The notes beneath the pieces were generated by a model. That model searched no databases, had not been told where the DNA came from, and saw nothing but the letters and a program-made list of their open reading frames with translations. A stretch of DNA of 48,495 nucleotides from Deltaproteobacteria bacterium (GTDB lineage: Bacteria > Desulfobacterota > Desulfuromonadia > Desulfuromonadales > Geopsychrobacteraceae), in NCBI GenBank assembly GCA_024280485.1, contig JAJRQB010000072.1:1-48495 (forward strand), in the 5' to 3' direction. Shown one piece after another: positions 1 through 8,179 of this stretch. Position 1 is the first letter of the stretch. Every line of letters starts with the position of its first letter. The position numbers were made by a program, and so were the translations under genes.

Positions 1-891
1 CGCCAACTTTAGCCGCGAAAGATCGGCAGGGTCAAGGTTGATCTGACGAGCCCAGTGTTGCAATTGTACGAGGTCAAGGCTTGAGTTCCGCACATGGGTC
101 TGTGGGTGGCCGCAGGCGATCTTGACCAGCTTGGCGAATTGCCCGGAGAGAACAAGACTTGAGACTTTTTTACGAGCGCAGGCGTCGAGGCAATAGCCGA
201 TATGATCCCCCATCATCACAAAGGCTTCATCCGGCAGATGCGGCAACTGCTTGCGGGCTGCAGCTTCGCTGGTTCGACCGGTACTCAAAACCACTTGCTC
301 AGTACCACTGGCCAGGGCCACATCGAGCGCGACTTCCAGGGTATCTGTCCATGCTTTGTGGCTGATGGGCCTAACAATCCCGGTCGTACCGAGGATCGAC
401 AATCCACCAACAATACCGAGGCGCTCGTTCATAGTCTTGGTAGCACGTTCCAGTCCCTCGGGGATAAAAATCTCGACCCGAAAACCGCCCGAGGGGAAAA
501 TGGTCCGCAGTGCGGTTTCAATCATCTTTCGCGGTACCGGATTGATTGCCGGCTCACCGACGGGGAGAGCCAGACCCGGTTTGGTAATGGTTCCAACTCC
601 AAATCCAGCGACAAACTTGAGCTCAATATCAGCAGTATGACTCAAGCGCGCACAGATCTCGGCCCCGTGAGTGACATCCGGGTCATCGCCAGCATCCTTA
701 ATCACTGAAGCAACCGCGCAATCCCCTTCACGAAAACAACGTTCAAGCATAAACCGAACTTTGTCACCGGCCGGCATCGGCAGTTGAACAGCTTCAGCAG
801 GATGACCATCACGCAACAATAACGCAGCCCCCAAGGTAGCGGCGGCGGCACAAGCGCCGGTGGTATATCCGCTGCGCAGCTGCTTCTTCAT
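1..891 (-). CDS. cbiD: Cobalt-precorrin-5B C1-methyltransferase CbiD (partial, 3' end cut by window edge)
   Basis: CbiD methylates C1 of the corrin ring from SAM in the anaerobic (early cobalt insertion) cobalamin pathway in the cytoplasm. I translated 297 codons from an ATG at 891-889; the frame is open to base 1. The N-terminus carries the family signature RSGYTTGACAAAA (from residue 6), and the Gly-rich segments VAGFGVGTITKPGL and LGIVGGLSILGTTGI fit the family. Usual length is about 360 residues, so some 60 are missing. The start lies 6 bases after the cbiC stop, so the two are probably co-translated as the last visible genes of the riboswitch-led operon. No internal stops were seen. Confidence 0.93.
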   Translation of the reverse strand, partial: MKKQLRSGYTTGACAAAATLGAALLLRDGHPAEAVQLPMPAGDKVRFMLERCFREGDCAVASVIKDAGDDPDVTHGAEICARLSHTADIELKFVAGFGVGTITKPGLALPVGEPAINPVPRKMIETALRTIFPSGGFRVEIFIPEGLERATKTMNERLGIVGGLSILGTTGIVRPISHKAWTDTLEVALDVALASGTEQVVLSTGRTSEAAARKQLPHLPDEAFVMMGDHIGYCLDACARKKVSSLVLSGQFAKLVKIACGHPQTHVRNSSLDLVQLQHWARQINLDPADLSRLKLA

Positions 892-897
892 GAGCTG

Positions 898-1530
898 TTA
901 AGCCTCGGCCTGAATCATCAAGGCATTGAGGATGGTCACGGCGATTGCCGAACCGCCCTTGCGCCCCCGACAGCAGATATGGGTAAGTTCACTGCGATAC
1001 AAAGCTTCTTTGGACTCGGCGGCGCCGACAAAACCGACCGGCCCCCCAACCACCAGGCAAGGGTCGACTTCTCCCGTCTCAGCCAGCCGCAACAATTCAA
1101 ACAGCGCCGTCGGTGCGTTACCGATCAGGAAGAGATTGCAGCCTTCGGTAACCCCTTTACGCAGAGCCATGATTGAGCGCGTCACACCCTGCTCTTTGGC
1201 GGCGGCAGCGACATCTGCATCGGCCACATAACAGGCCGCCGTGCCCCCAAGTTTAGCCAGACGCGTCTTATTGATCCCGGAGAGGACCATATTGGTGTCG
1301 CAGAGGATCTTTGCCCCGCCGCGTAGCGCGTCTATTCCACGTGGCACGGCGGCAAAAGAGAACTCGGTTGTTTCAGTAAAAGTGAAATCGGCTGTCGTAT
1401 GAATCACCCGCCGCACAACCGGCCACTGCTGTTCGTCAAACTGGTGCGGACCGACCTCGGCGTCGATCATTCGAAAACTCTCCGCCTCAATTTCTTCTGG
1501 TTTCACAATCACGGGACCTTCGCTTGCCAT
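898..1530 (-). CDS. cbiC: Cobalt-precorrin-8 methylmutase CbiC (CobH family)
   Basis: CbiC moves a methyl group from C11 to C12 to give cobyrinic acid. The 210 residues match the family length. The catalytic histidine lies in RRVIHTTADF (His44), and the LCDTNMVLSGI and CLVVGGPVGFVGA segments are characteristic. The ATG has a strong ribosome site (GGAGGT, 5 bases upstream). It sits between the thiC/bzaF-like gene (113 bases upstream, with a long inverted repeat in the gap) and cbiD (6 bases downstream). A short product with no fused domain argues for the anaerobic CbiC rather than a fusion form. Confidence 0.95.
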   Translation of the reverse strand: MASEGPVIVKPEEIEAESFRMIDAEVGPHQFDEQQWPVVRRVIHTTADFTFTETTEFSFAAVPRGIDALRGGAKILCDTNMVLSGINKTRLAKLGGTAACYVADADVAAAAKEQGVTRSIMALRKGVTEGCNLFLIGNAPTALFELLRLAETGEVDPCLVVGGPVGFVGAAESKEALYRSELTHICCRGRKGGSAIAVTILNALMIQAEA

Positions 1531-1582
1531 TTCGTACCTCCGAAAACAGAATTCAAAAACACTTTACAAGCTGATCAGCCTC

Positions 1583-1630
1583 AAGATTACTTCATGATTT
1601 AATCAGGATTTAAAATCGTGAAGTAATCTT
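1583..1630. repeat. Long near-perfect inverted repeat between bzaF and cbiC
   Basis: Arms 1583-1600 and 1613-1630 are 18 bases each and complementary at 17 of 18 positions, with a 12-base loop. It lies in the 113-base gap after the bzaF-like stop. No T-run follows the stem on the minus strand, so it does not look like an intrinsic terminator. An mRNA stability or processing hairpin separating bzaF from cbiC-cbiD, or a REP-like element, is possible; neither is shown. Confidence 0.7.
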
Positions 1631-1643
1631 AAGTCAAAAATAG

Positions 1644-2951
1644 TTAGATCTTGTCGCCGCGCAGGTCCTTCTTGAACAACTCGCCAGCCCCGCGCGAAGC
1701 GCAGAAATCACCGCACATGGTACAGGTATCTTCATCTTCAGGAGTCCGGCTGGCGCGAATCGCACGGGCATCTTCAGGGAAGAGAGCCAGTTCAAACTGC
1801 TTCTCCCAATCAAGATCACGCCGCGCCTTGCTCATCTCTTTATCGCGCTGACGACCCCGCTCCGGGTATTTGTTCATATCGCCAATATAGGCCGCAATCT
1901 TGGCCGCCTTGACCCCATCGATAACGTCCTGCTCGTTGGGTAGAGCAAGATGCTCTGCAGGCGTGATGTAGCAGATCAGATCAGCACCATAACGGCTCGA
2001 CTGCGCAGAACCGATGGCGGCAGCGATATGGTCGTAGCCAGGAGCGACGTCGGTGGTAATCGGTCCGAGCATATAGTAGGGCGCATCGCCACTCATCCGT
2101 TTTTGCAAACGGATGTTGGATTCGACCTCATCGAGCGGCATGTGTCCCGGCCCTTCAACCAGCATCTGGCAACCCATCTCACGCCCGAGTTCGGCCAACT
2201 CGCAGTTGATCAGCAACTCCTGAACCATAGCACGGTCATGGCTGTCGTGGATCGCGCCAGCACGCAGGCCGTTGCCCAGGGAGAGCACCACATCATACTT
2301 CTTGAGAATGGCACAAACCCGGTCAAATTGCTCATAGAGCGGGTTTTCGCGACCGTTCTTCATCATCCAGGCGACCATCGACACCCCACCCTTGCTGACC
2401 AGCCCACCGTAACGGTAGCCCTGCTTGCGCAGGCGCTCAATCGTATAGAGATTGATGCCACAGTGAATCGCCATAAAGGCCATGCCGTCAGCGCACTGTT
2501 TTTCGATGATATCGAAGAGCATCTCATCATCCAGCTTATTCGGATCGCCATACTTGCGCGCCGCTTCGCAAAAGGCCTGATAAAGCGGCACATTTCCAAC
2601 CGGCAGATCGACCGCTTCGATAATCTCGCGCCGGACTCGGTCAAGATCGCCACCGACCGAAAGCTCCATCAGAGTATCTGCACCTGCCGCTTGTGCCGCT
2701 TTGGCCTTGCGGATCTCGGCATCATAATCGACGATATCACTACTGGTGCCGATCGATGCATTAACCTTGGTGCGCATCCCCTTGCCGATCCCTGCGGAGA
2801 GCGGGTTACGGATAATATTATTCGGGATCACCACTTTCCCCTCAGCGACCATCTGGCGTACGAACTCTTCAGTTAAACTTTCATTCTTTGCCACCGCCTG
2901 CATCTGCGCGGTGATGATACCCTGGCGGGCTGATTCAATCTGAGTTGCCAC
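1644..2951 (-). CDS. bzaF: ThiC-family radical SAM enzyme, probably BzaF (5-hydroxybenzimidazole synthase)
   Basis: 435 residues of the short ThiC family with the C-terminal iron-sulfur motif C410-x2-C413-x3-C417. ThiC makes the thiamin pyrimidine from AIR; its paralogue BzaF turns AIR into 5-hydroxybenzimidazole, a cobamide lower ligand. I favour BzaF because the gene lies in a B12-riboswitch operon with cobT, and positions that are near-invariant in ThiC are changed: NGLRAG (227-232) where ThiC has DGLRPG, ELSVG (96-100) where ThiC has DLSTG, SKGGV (186-190) where ThiC has SRGGS. The start is GTG with GGAGGT 9 bases upstream. It begins 7 bases after the cobB stop, leaving no room for a TPP riboswitch. 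A true ThiC remains possible. Confidence 0.8.
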   Translation of the reverse strand: MATQIESARQGIITAQMQAVAKNESLTEEFVRQMVAEGKVVIPNNIIRNPLSAGIGKGMRTKVNASIGTSSDIVDYDAEIRKAKAAQAAGADTLMELSVGGDLDRVRREIIEAVDLPVGNVPLYQAFCEAARKYGDPNKLDDEMLFDIIEKQCADGMAFMAIHCGINLYTIERLRKQGYRYGGLVSKGGVSMVAWMMKNGRENPLYEQFDRVCAILKKYDVVLSLGNGLRAGAIHDSHDRAMVQELLINCELAELGREMGCQMLVEGPGHMPLDEVESNIRLQKRMSGDAPYYMLGPITTDVAPGYDHIAAAIGSAQSSRYGADLICYITPAEHLALPNEQDVIDGVKAAKIAAYIGDMNKYPERGRQRDKEMSKARRDLDWEKQFELALFPEDARAIRASRTPEDEDTCTMCGDFCASRGAGELFKKDLRGDKI

Positions 2952-2958
2952 TGCTCTG

Positions 2959-4386
2959 TTACCTCCTGAAATTTGGTAAATTATTTTTCACTGTCTTGCA
3001 AAACTGGATAAAATTCTCCGCCAACTGCGGATTACTCGCGAAATGTAAATGTACATAACTGGCAAGAACATTCTTGTAGCTGAAGCCTTCACTCCCCAGG
3101 TCGGCCCCGCCCTTACGGCTGAGGCGATAACTTCGTTTGACCCTCTCGGGCATATCAAGCTCCGAATAGTGAAACTCGTGGCCACGCGCGACAGTGCCCC
3201 GTGGACCGAGCGGCGTATCGACGCTAAAGGTCACTTCGCGATAGCCGAGAGCCTTGCGTTTTTTCAGCAGTTTAGCCTGGGCCGGAAAGATGCCGCAAAG
3301 CGCCTGGCCGTTCAGCCCCGCGCAGAGCAGCAGAAGGCCTCCACATTCAGCGTAGATCGGCAGACCGGCCTCGGCCAGAGCACGCACTTTCTCGATCAAC
3401 CCGACATTGGCGGCCAATTGATCGAGGTAGAGTTCCGGATATCCACCCGGTAGGTAAAGTCCGTCGATCTCTTCGGGGAGAGATCCCGCCAGCGGCGAAA
3501 AAAAAACCAGTTCAGCCCCAGCGGCTTCAAGTCGTTCCAGATTCTCCGGATAGCAGAAGCAAAAGGCCGTATCGCGGGCCACAGCAATTCTTACGGCAAT
3601 CTGTCCCCTCACCCCCAACCCCTCTCCCTGAGGGAGAGGGTGGCTGGAAGCCGGGTGAGGGGGAAGGCTGCCCAGAAGTCGCTCAAGGTCGAGGTGCTGC
3701 TCAATCAGATCAGCATGGACCGAATAATCAATGAGTGCATCTTCGGCAGTCACCAGCCCCAGATGTCGTTCCGGCAAGTTAACCTGAGCATCACGGGGCA
3801 AACATCCGAGGAGCGGCGGCAGCCCCGATGTGGAGTTGAGTGCCTGCTCGAGGAGTTCACGGTGCCGCTCCGAGCCAACCCGGTTAAAGATCACCCCGGC
3901 AAATTGCAAACGGGGATCGAATTCGACAAAACCCTTGACCAAGGCTGCGGCACTACGGGCTTGCGAACGGGCATCGACCACCAACACAATCTGACCATTC
4001 AGCCAACGGGAGACTTCAGCGGTTGAGCCTTCATCGGAATCACCTGATGCCCCATCAAATAGGCCCATGACCCCTTCAACCAGAGCAATATCAGCCCCCT
4101 CACAACCGCGCAAATAATTATCGCGTACAGCCTGCTCACCACACATCCAGCCATCGAGATTGCGGCTGATCCGGCCACAGGCTGCGGCATGGTGCCCGGG
4201 GTCGATAAAATCAGGCCCGACCTTGAAGGGAGCCACAGATAATCCCCGCCGCTTCAGCGCCGCCAGCAAGCCCAGCGTCAGAGTAGTTTTACCGCTCCCA
4301 CTCGCCGGAGCGGCGATGACCAGTGGCGAGGGCCCTGCTTTTTCGCGCTTCTCATTTCTCACTTCGCGCCTCATCTCCCTAGCCAT
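2959..4386 (-). CDS. cbiA: Cobyrinate a,c-diamide synthase CobB/CbiA, with a repeat-encoded linker
   Basis: Amidates the a and c side chains of cobyrinic acid with glutamine and ATP. The P-loop ASGSGKTT (28-35) opens the synthetase domain. The C-terminal glutaminase domain has the nucleophile Cys348 in YAECGGLLLL and the LYLPGGYPE segment. The 475 residues slightly exceed the usual ~450-460. The excess is about 20 residues (241-262, with PLPQGEG and LGVRG) encoded by a palindromic repeat inserted in frame exactly in the linker between the domains. The ATG overlaps the cobC end by 8 bases; the ribosome site is weak, so an internal start is possible. Confidence 0.95.
   Translation of the reverse strand: MAREMRREVRNEKREKAGPSPLVIAAPASGSGKTTLTLGLLAALKRRGLSVAPFKVGPDFIDPGHHAAACGRISRNLDGWMCGEQAVRDNYLRGCEGADIALVEGVMGLFDGASGDSDEGSTAEVSRWLNGQIVLVVDARSQARSAAALVKGFVEFDPRLQFAGVIFNRVGSERHRELLEQALNSTSGLPPLLGCLPRDAQVNLPERHLGLVTAEDALIDYSVHADLIEQHLDLERLLGSLPPHPASSHPLPQGEGLGVRGQIAVRIAVARDTAFCFCYPENLERLEAAGAELVFFSPLAGSLPEEIDGLYLPGGYPELYLDQLAANVGLIEKVRALAEAGLPIYAECGGLLLLCAGLNGQALCGIFPAQAKLLKKRKALGYREVTFSVDTPLGPRGTVARGHEFHYSELDMPERVKRSYRLSRKGGADLGSEGFSYKNVLASYVHLHFASNPQLAENFIQFCKTVKNNLPNFRR
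3605..3662. repeat. Palindromic repeat element inside the cobB coding sequence
   Basis: Nested inverted repeat: outer arms 3605-3614 and 3653-3662 (10 of 10 complementary) and an inner stem 3621-3629 / 3631-3639 (9 of 9 complementary). The CCCTCACCCC...CTCTCCCT/AGGGAGAGG type is, to my knowledge, a dispersed intergenic palindrome in many proteobacterial genomes. Here it is read through without frameshift and makes residues about 241-262 of CobB. Confidence 0.8.
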
Positions 4387-4978
4387 TCAACAGTTGTACG
4401 GTCGTGTAACTATCGGCAAAATAATCGATGATGTTTCGACAGCCATAACTCTGTTCGATGTGAAACATCTGGGTGAGCGGCGCGCCGATCGCGTCAAGCA
4501 GGATGACCCGGTTAACTCCACCGTGGGCCACCAGAGCTATCTCTTCCCCCTGATGTTTCTCCAGCAGCTCATCAAGGACAAGTCGGACGCGATCTGCCAT
4601 CTGCTGTAAACTTTCGCCACCAGGCGGGGCAACCTGAACCAGATCATCGAGCCGAGCCTGCCATTCGACCGGCCAGCGCTGTTTGATTTCATCCCAGGTC
4701 AGCCCTTCCCAATCGCCGATGTCCAGTTCGCGCAAGCGCGCATCCTGAAGCGGAACCAGATCCCGATCCGCTGCGATCAGCCCGCCACCATAAGCACTAC
4801 GCGACAGGTCACTGCTATAGACGGCCGTCAGTGGGGAGGTCTTGAGGTGTTCTGCGTAGGCTTTTGATTGCTCAATGCCGAGGTCGGTCAGCGCCACATC
4901 GGCCTGTCCGTTATAGCGCCGGGTTTCAAAACCACAAACCTGGCCATGTCTCAACAGATGAATACGGGTTTTCAACAT
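4379..4978 (-). CDS. cobC: Alpha-ribazole phosphatase CobC (histidine phosphatase family)
   Basis: Removes the phosphate from alpha-ribazole-5'-phosphate, or from the cobamide phosphate, during nucleotide-loop assembly. The phosphohistidine signature LLRHG lies near the N-terminus (His10 from the ATG at 4978), followed by RRYNGQADVALTDLG, and a second catalytic His occurs in LVAHGGVNR. The product is 199 residues, normal for the family. I chose the ATG at 4978 over a GTG one codon earlier. It starts 5 bases after cobS and its 3' end overlaps cobB by 8 bases, indicating coupled translation. Confidence 0.93.
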   Translation of the reverse strand: MLKTRIHLLRHGQVCGFETRRYNGQADVALTDLGIEQSKAYAEHLKTSPLTAVYSSDLSRSAYGGGLIAADRDLVPLQDARLRELDIGDWEGLTWDEIKQRWPVEWQARLDDLVQVAPPGGESLQQMADRVRLVLDELLEKHQGEEIALVAHGGVNRVILLDAIGAPLTQMFHIEQSYGCRNIIDYFADSYTTVQLLNG

Positions 4979-4983
4979 CACGA

Positions 4984-5739
4984 TTATCCACTAAATGTTG
5001 CCAGTATCAGCAACAGCACCAGCACCTCAACCATCTCAGTCACTGCACCGAGGACATCACCGGTAATACCACCGAGTCGCATTTCGAAATAACGCAGGAT
5101 CAACATGGTCGCAATCCCGAGCAAAAAGACCAGAAAGATCCCCTTGCCCCAAAAGAGGACCAGCGCTGCGACAATCAGAGTCGCGGTTCCACGTAAAAAT
5201 TCCGGCTGTCCAACGTTATCGACAAATGCGCTGCCGGTCCCACCCTCTTTGCGCACATAGGGTGAATAACATGACAGACAGAGCTGCATCCAACGGCCAG
5301 CAGTCGGCATAAAGATCAGCGCTGCATTTTTGAGCTCGAGCGGCACATGATAAAGACTCAAATACTTAAGGAGCAGCACCATAATCAGACCGACCGCGCC
5401 GACCGCACCAACCCGGCTATCCTTCATGATCTCCAGCGCCGACTCGCGATCCCGTCCACCAGCGAGGCCATCTATCAGGTCAGCCACACCGTCAAGGTGC
5501 AGAGCGCCGGTCACGGCAATCAGTAACAACACCAGCAGGCAATCGAGGACCGCACGCGGGAGCAAGCCTTCCAGCAACCAGTTGGAGACACAAAGACCCA
5601 GCCCGATGAGCAGGCCGACTGCTGGAAAGAGCCCCATACTGCGGCCCAACTGCTCAGGGGTAGCTTCAATATCTCTACCGACCGGCAGGACCGTCAGGAA
5701 AGAGACTGCCAGGCGAAAGTCGTCCCAGCGTTCTCTCAT
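4984..5739 (-). CDS. cobS: Adenosylcobinamide-GDP ribazoletransferase CobS (cobalamin synthase)
   Basis: Integral membrane enzyme joining adenosylcobinamide-GDP to alpha-ribazole(-phosphate). The 251-residue hydrophobic protein carries FLTVLPVG near the N-terminus and the metal-binding signature [16 protein letters not shown] at about 81-96. Several Leu/Val-rich membrane segments follow, including two near the C-terminus. The ATG overlaps the cobT stop (ATGA), with GGGGAGG upstream. Length and motifs are standard. Confidence 0.95.
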   Translation of the reverse strand: MRERWDDFRLAVSFLTVLPVGRDIEATPEQLGRSMGLFPAVGLLIGLGLCVSNWLLEGLLPRAVLDCLLVLLLIAVTGALHLDGVADLIDGLAGGRDRESALEIMKDSRVGAVGAVGLIMVLLLKYLSLYHVPLELKNAALIFMPTAGRWMQLCLSCYSPYVRKEGGTGSAFVDNVGQPEFLRGTATLIVAALVLFWGKGIFLVFLLGIATMLILRYFEMRLGGITGDVLGAVTEMVEVLVLLLILATFSG

Positions 5740-6797
5740 CGGCCCTCCCCTTCAGAAACTCCGGCATCGTCAAAGGTCAGGACTTCACGTAACACCCGAA
5801 GACCAGCTTCGATCAGGGTCATCGCCAGCGCAGCGCCTGTTCCTTCGCCGAGGCGCAGATCAAGATTGAGGATCGGCTGTTGACCGATCCGCTGTAGCAT
5901 ATGCCGATGACCAATCTCAACCGACTGGTGGGCAGCAAAAATATAATCACGTACATGGGGATGTAGTTCTGAAGCGATCAAGGCTCCCGCAGTCGAGATA
6001 AAACCATCGACCACCACGGGAAGGCCTTCAGCAGCGCAGCCAAGCACCAGTCCGGCAATACCGGCAATTTCGAAGCCACCGACCTTGGCCAACACATCGA
6101 CCGGATCGGACGGGTCAGGCTTATTTATGTCAAGAGCACGCCTGATCACGCGTATTTTCTGACCGAGCGCAGCGTCATCAATTCCGGTGCCACGATGGGT
6201 CACCTGCACTGGAGTTAATTCCGTAAATATTGCGACAATCGCAGAGGAGGGGGTGGTGTTTGCAATCCCCATATCACCTGTTCCCAGCAAGTCGATACCA
6301 TCAGTTTTAGCCTGAGACGCAAGCTCAACCCCGGCCTGCAATGCGGCCAATGCCTGTGCTCGACTCATCGCCGGACCAGTGGCAATATTGTTGGTCCCCA
6401 TGGCGATCTTGCGATCGATAAGTCCTTCTAAACCGTTGAAGTCATGATTGACCCCCATATCAACGACCCGCACCTCCGCACCGGCATGGTTCGCCAGCGC
6501 ATTAACTGCCGCGCCGCCATCGATAAAATTATAGACCATCTGTGGCGTAACCTCAGCGGGAAAGGCACTGACCCCTTCGGCAGCAACGCCATGGTCACCA
6601 GCAAAGGTGTAGATCCGCTTAGCACGGATATCTTCGCGTCCGCTGATCGCAACATAGCGGCGACTCAGCTCCTCAAGACGTCCCAAAGATCCGGGTGGTT
6701 TGGCCTGCCGGTCAATCCGTGACTGGACTAAGGCCAACGCCTCTTCACTGACGGGTTGAACCTTATCGAGAACAGCTTGCAGATTAAAATCAGACAT
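5736..6797 (-). CDS. cobT: Nicotinate-nucleotide-dimethylbenzimidazole phosphoribosyltransferase CobT
   Basis: Activates the lower-ligand base by transferring phosphoribose from nicotinate mononucleotide. The 353 residues include [11 protein letters not shown] near the N-terminus, the [10 protein letters not shown] phosphate-binding segment (family usual is GIGNTT, so Ala replaces the second Gly), and the catalytic-Glu region [13 protein letters not shown] near the C-terminus. A GGAGG site precedes the ATG, which lies 42 bases after cobU. With the BzaF-like protein in the same operon, the expected substrate is 5-hydroxybenzimidazole or a derivative; this is inference. Confidence 0.95.
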   Translation of the reverse strand: MSDFNLQAVLDKVQPVSEEALALVQSRIDRQAKPPGSLGRLEELSRRYVAISGREDIRAKRIYTFAGDHGVAAEGVSAFPAEVTPQMVYNFIDGGAAVNALANHAGAEVRVVDMGVNHDFNGLEGLIDRKIAMGTNNIATGPAMSRAQALAALQAGVELASQAKTDGIDLLGTGDMGIANTTPSSAIVAIFTELTPVQVTHRGTGIDDAALGQKIRVIRRALDINKPDPSDPVDVLAKVGGFEIAGIAGLVLGCAAEGLPVVVDGFISTAGALIASELHPHVRDYIFAAHQSVEIGHRHMLQRIGQQPILNLDLRLGEGTGAALAMTLIEAGLRVLREVLTFDDAGVSEGEGR

Positions 6798-6839
6798 GAA
6801 AATCCTCCAGGCTTTTATTCAAGCCAAATCAATACGAAA

Positions 6840-7361
6840 CTATTTAAGTTTGAGCGGCAAGCCGGAAACAACCATCCAGGCCTCGTCAGCGGCGGCAGCC
6901 AGACGCTGGTTGACAATGCCAGCCAGATCACGAAACTGACGAGCCATGCGATTTTCAGGGATAATACCACTCCCCAATTCATTGCTGACCAGATAAAGAG
7001 GCTCATCCAGCTGCCAGGCCAGTTCAATAAAACGATCGACTTCGGCTAAGACCGGTCCCGATTTTTCATCAAAATGAAAATAGAGATTAGTCACCCAAAG
7101 GGTAACGCAATCGAGCAACAAGGCAGACTTACCCACAGCCGATTCTATAAGTTTATCTGACAACCAGAGCGGTTCTTCAAGCAGGTGCCAACGCTCGCCC
7201 CGGACCTCTTGATGCATTCGCACCCGCTGCAACATCTCATCGTCTTCGGCCTCAGCAGGAGCGATATACAGGAGCTCACCCGGATGTTCTTCACAGCACT
7301 GTTGAGCAAAACTGCTCTTGCCGCTGCGCGTGCCACCGGTGATAAAGATCATCTGACCCAT
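6840..7361 (-). CDS. cobU: Adenosylcobinamide kinase / guanylyltransferase CobU
   Basis: Phosphorylates adenosylcobinamide and transfers GMP to it. The 173-residue protein begins with the P-loop TGGTRSGKSSFAQ and contains LLDCVTLWVTNL (Walker B-like) and LVSNELGSGIIPE, all typical. AAGGAGG lies just before the ATG. It is separated from the upstream cobO by 205 bases filled largely by a MITE-like repeat (7403-7569), the one large gap in an otherwise tightly packed operon. Confidence 0.95.
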   Translation of the reverse strand: MGQMIFITGGTRSGKSSFAQQCCEEHPGELLYIAPAEAEDDEMLQRVRMHQEVRGERWHLLEEPLWLSDKLIESAVGKSALLLDCVTLWVTNLYFHFDEKSGPVLAEVDRFIELAWQLDEPLYLVSNELGSGIIPENRMARQFRDLAGIVNQRLAAAADEAWMVVSGLPLKLK

Positions 7362-7402
7362 AACCGCCTCCTTCGTTACTTAAGCGCTGAGAAACAACCT
7401 GC

Positions 7403-7569
7403 TAACAGTCTGTCGGCCTTGCCGGACCGAAGCGAAAATTTGAGCGTTTGAGACCAGATTTTCGCTCGTTTGCAGGCTCATAGCCATAGCTATGGGGCAA
7501 AAAGGAGCGGGAATCTGGACCAAAAGAACAAATTTGCAGCCGGTTCATGGAAAGCCCGACAGGCTGTTA
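7403..7569. repeat. MITE-like dispersed element, copy A (cobO/cobU gap)
   Basis: 167 bases bounded by imperfect terminal inverted repeats: 7403-7420 and 7552-7569 are complementary at 16 of 18 positions and end in TAACAG/CTGTTA. Inside are the palindromic core CATAGCCATAGCTATGG and a hairpin with arms 7431-7442 and 7455-7466 (11 of 12 complementary). A second copy lies at about 41181-41340. The outer TTA (7567-7569) is the cobO stop codon. No coding sequence is evident, so if mobile it would need a transposase in trans. Confidence 0.75.
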
Positions 7570-8085
7570 ATATTCTATTCCTTGCCGGGCGCCGACGCCC
7601 TGATTATAGGGGTGGCGCAGGGCTTCCATTGAAGTCACCAGATCGGCGCGTTCAATCAGTTCGGCCGGAGCATGACGCCCGGTCAGCACCAGTTCAGACA
7701 TCTGAGGTCGTGTATCAATAAATTCAAGAGCATCCTCCAAAGCCAGATAGCCCCGCCGGAAAAGACCATTGAATTCATCAAGCACCACAAGATCGTAGTC
7801 CTGTGTGATTTGCTTTTTTGCCAGAGCAAAGGTCTGCTGAACATCTTGCGCCACGGCTAGAGGGTCAGCTGCATCATAAATCCCGCCAAGTCCGGCATCG
7901 ATGATATCGATCCCGGAGAGTTGACGCAGTATTGTCAATTCGCCGCTGGTTGAATCGGCCGGCTTAAGAAAACGGACCAGCAGCACCCGCCAGTCGTGAC
8001 CGAGGGCACGCAAAATCAAGCCGGCAGACGCGGTGGTCTTTCCTTTGCCATTTCCGGTATAGATCTGCAGCAAACCCCTGGACAT
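7567..8085 (-). CDS. cobO: Corrinoid adenosyltransferase CobO/BtuR (CobA type)
   Basis: Transfers the adenosyl group of ATP to cob(I)alamin or corrinoid intermediates. The 172 residues carry the family P-loop GNGKGKTTAS (11-20), then LLVRFLKP, and LVVLDEFN with the C-terminal GVGARQGIEY. It is the first gene behind the cobalamin riboswitch and terminator; a GAGGA site lies before the ATG. The TAA stop lies in the terminal repeat of a MITE-like element, yet the C-terminus looks complete. PduO-type or EutT enzymes are excluded by the P-loop. Confidence 0.95.
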   Translation of the reverse strand: MSRGLLQIYTGNGKGKTTASAGLILRALGHDWRVLLVRFLKPADSTSGELTILRQLSGIDIIDAGLGGIYDAADPLAVAQDVQQTFALAKKQITQDYDLVVLDEFNGLFRRGYLALEDALEFIDTRPQMSELVLTGRHAPAELIERADLVTSMEALRHPYNQGVGARQGIEY

Positions 8086-8098
8086 ATTATCCTCAACG

Positions 8099-8130
8099 TA
8101 AAAACCCCGCTGCCGCAGGGCACCGGGGTC
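8099..8130 (-). terminator. Intrinsic terminator of the cobalamin riboswitch
   Basis: On the minus strand a GC-rich stem (CCCCGGTGCC paired with GGCAGCGGGG, one mismatch, 3-base loop) is followed directly by a run of five T, 14 bases before the cobO ATG. Its place between riboswitch and first gene suggests transcriptional attenuation: adenosylcobalamin binding would favour the terminator. Confidence 0.8.
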
Positions 8131-8179
8131 ACATCACACAAGACTCCGGCCCTCTCCCGCGAAAGGGGCAGTGAAACAG

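Noticed and set aside
202-708. Plus-strand open frames opposite cbiD
   Set aside because: cbiD on the minus strand has the full family signature; the plus-strand frames have low-complexity, unrecognisable products.
1950-2876. A 308-codon open frame on the plus strand opposite the bzaF-like gene
   Set aside because: It mirrors codon structure of the minus-strand gene, lacks recognisable motifs and has no ribosome site; the minus-strand protein is clearly family-conserved.
2952-2958. Expected TPP riboswitch before the thiC-like gene
   Set aside because: Only 7 bases separate it from the cobB stop and no TPP-box sequence is seen in the region; this supports the bzaF reading.
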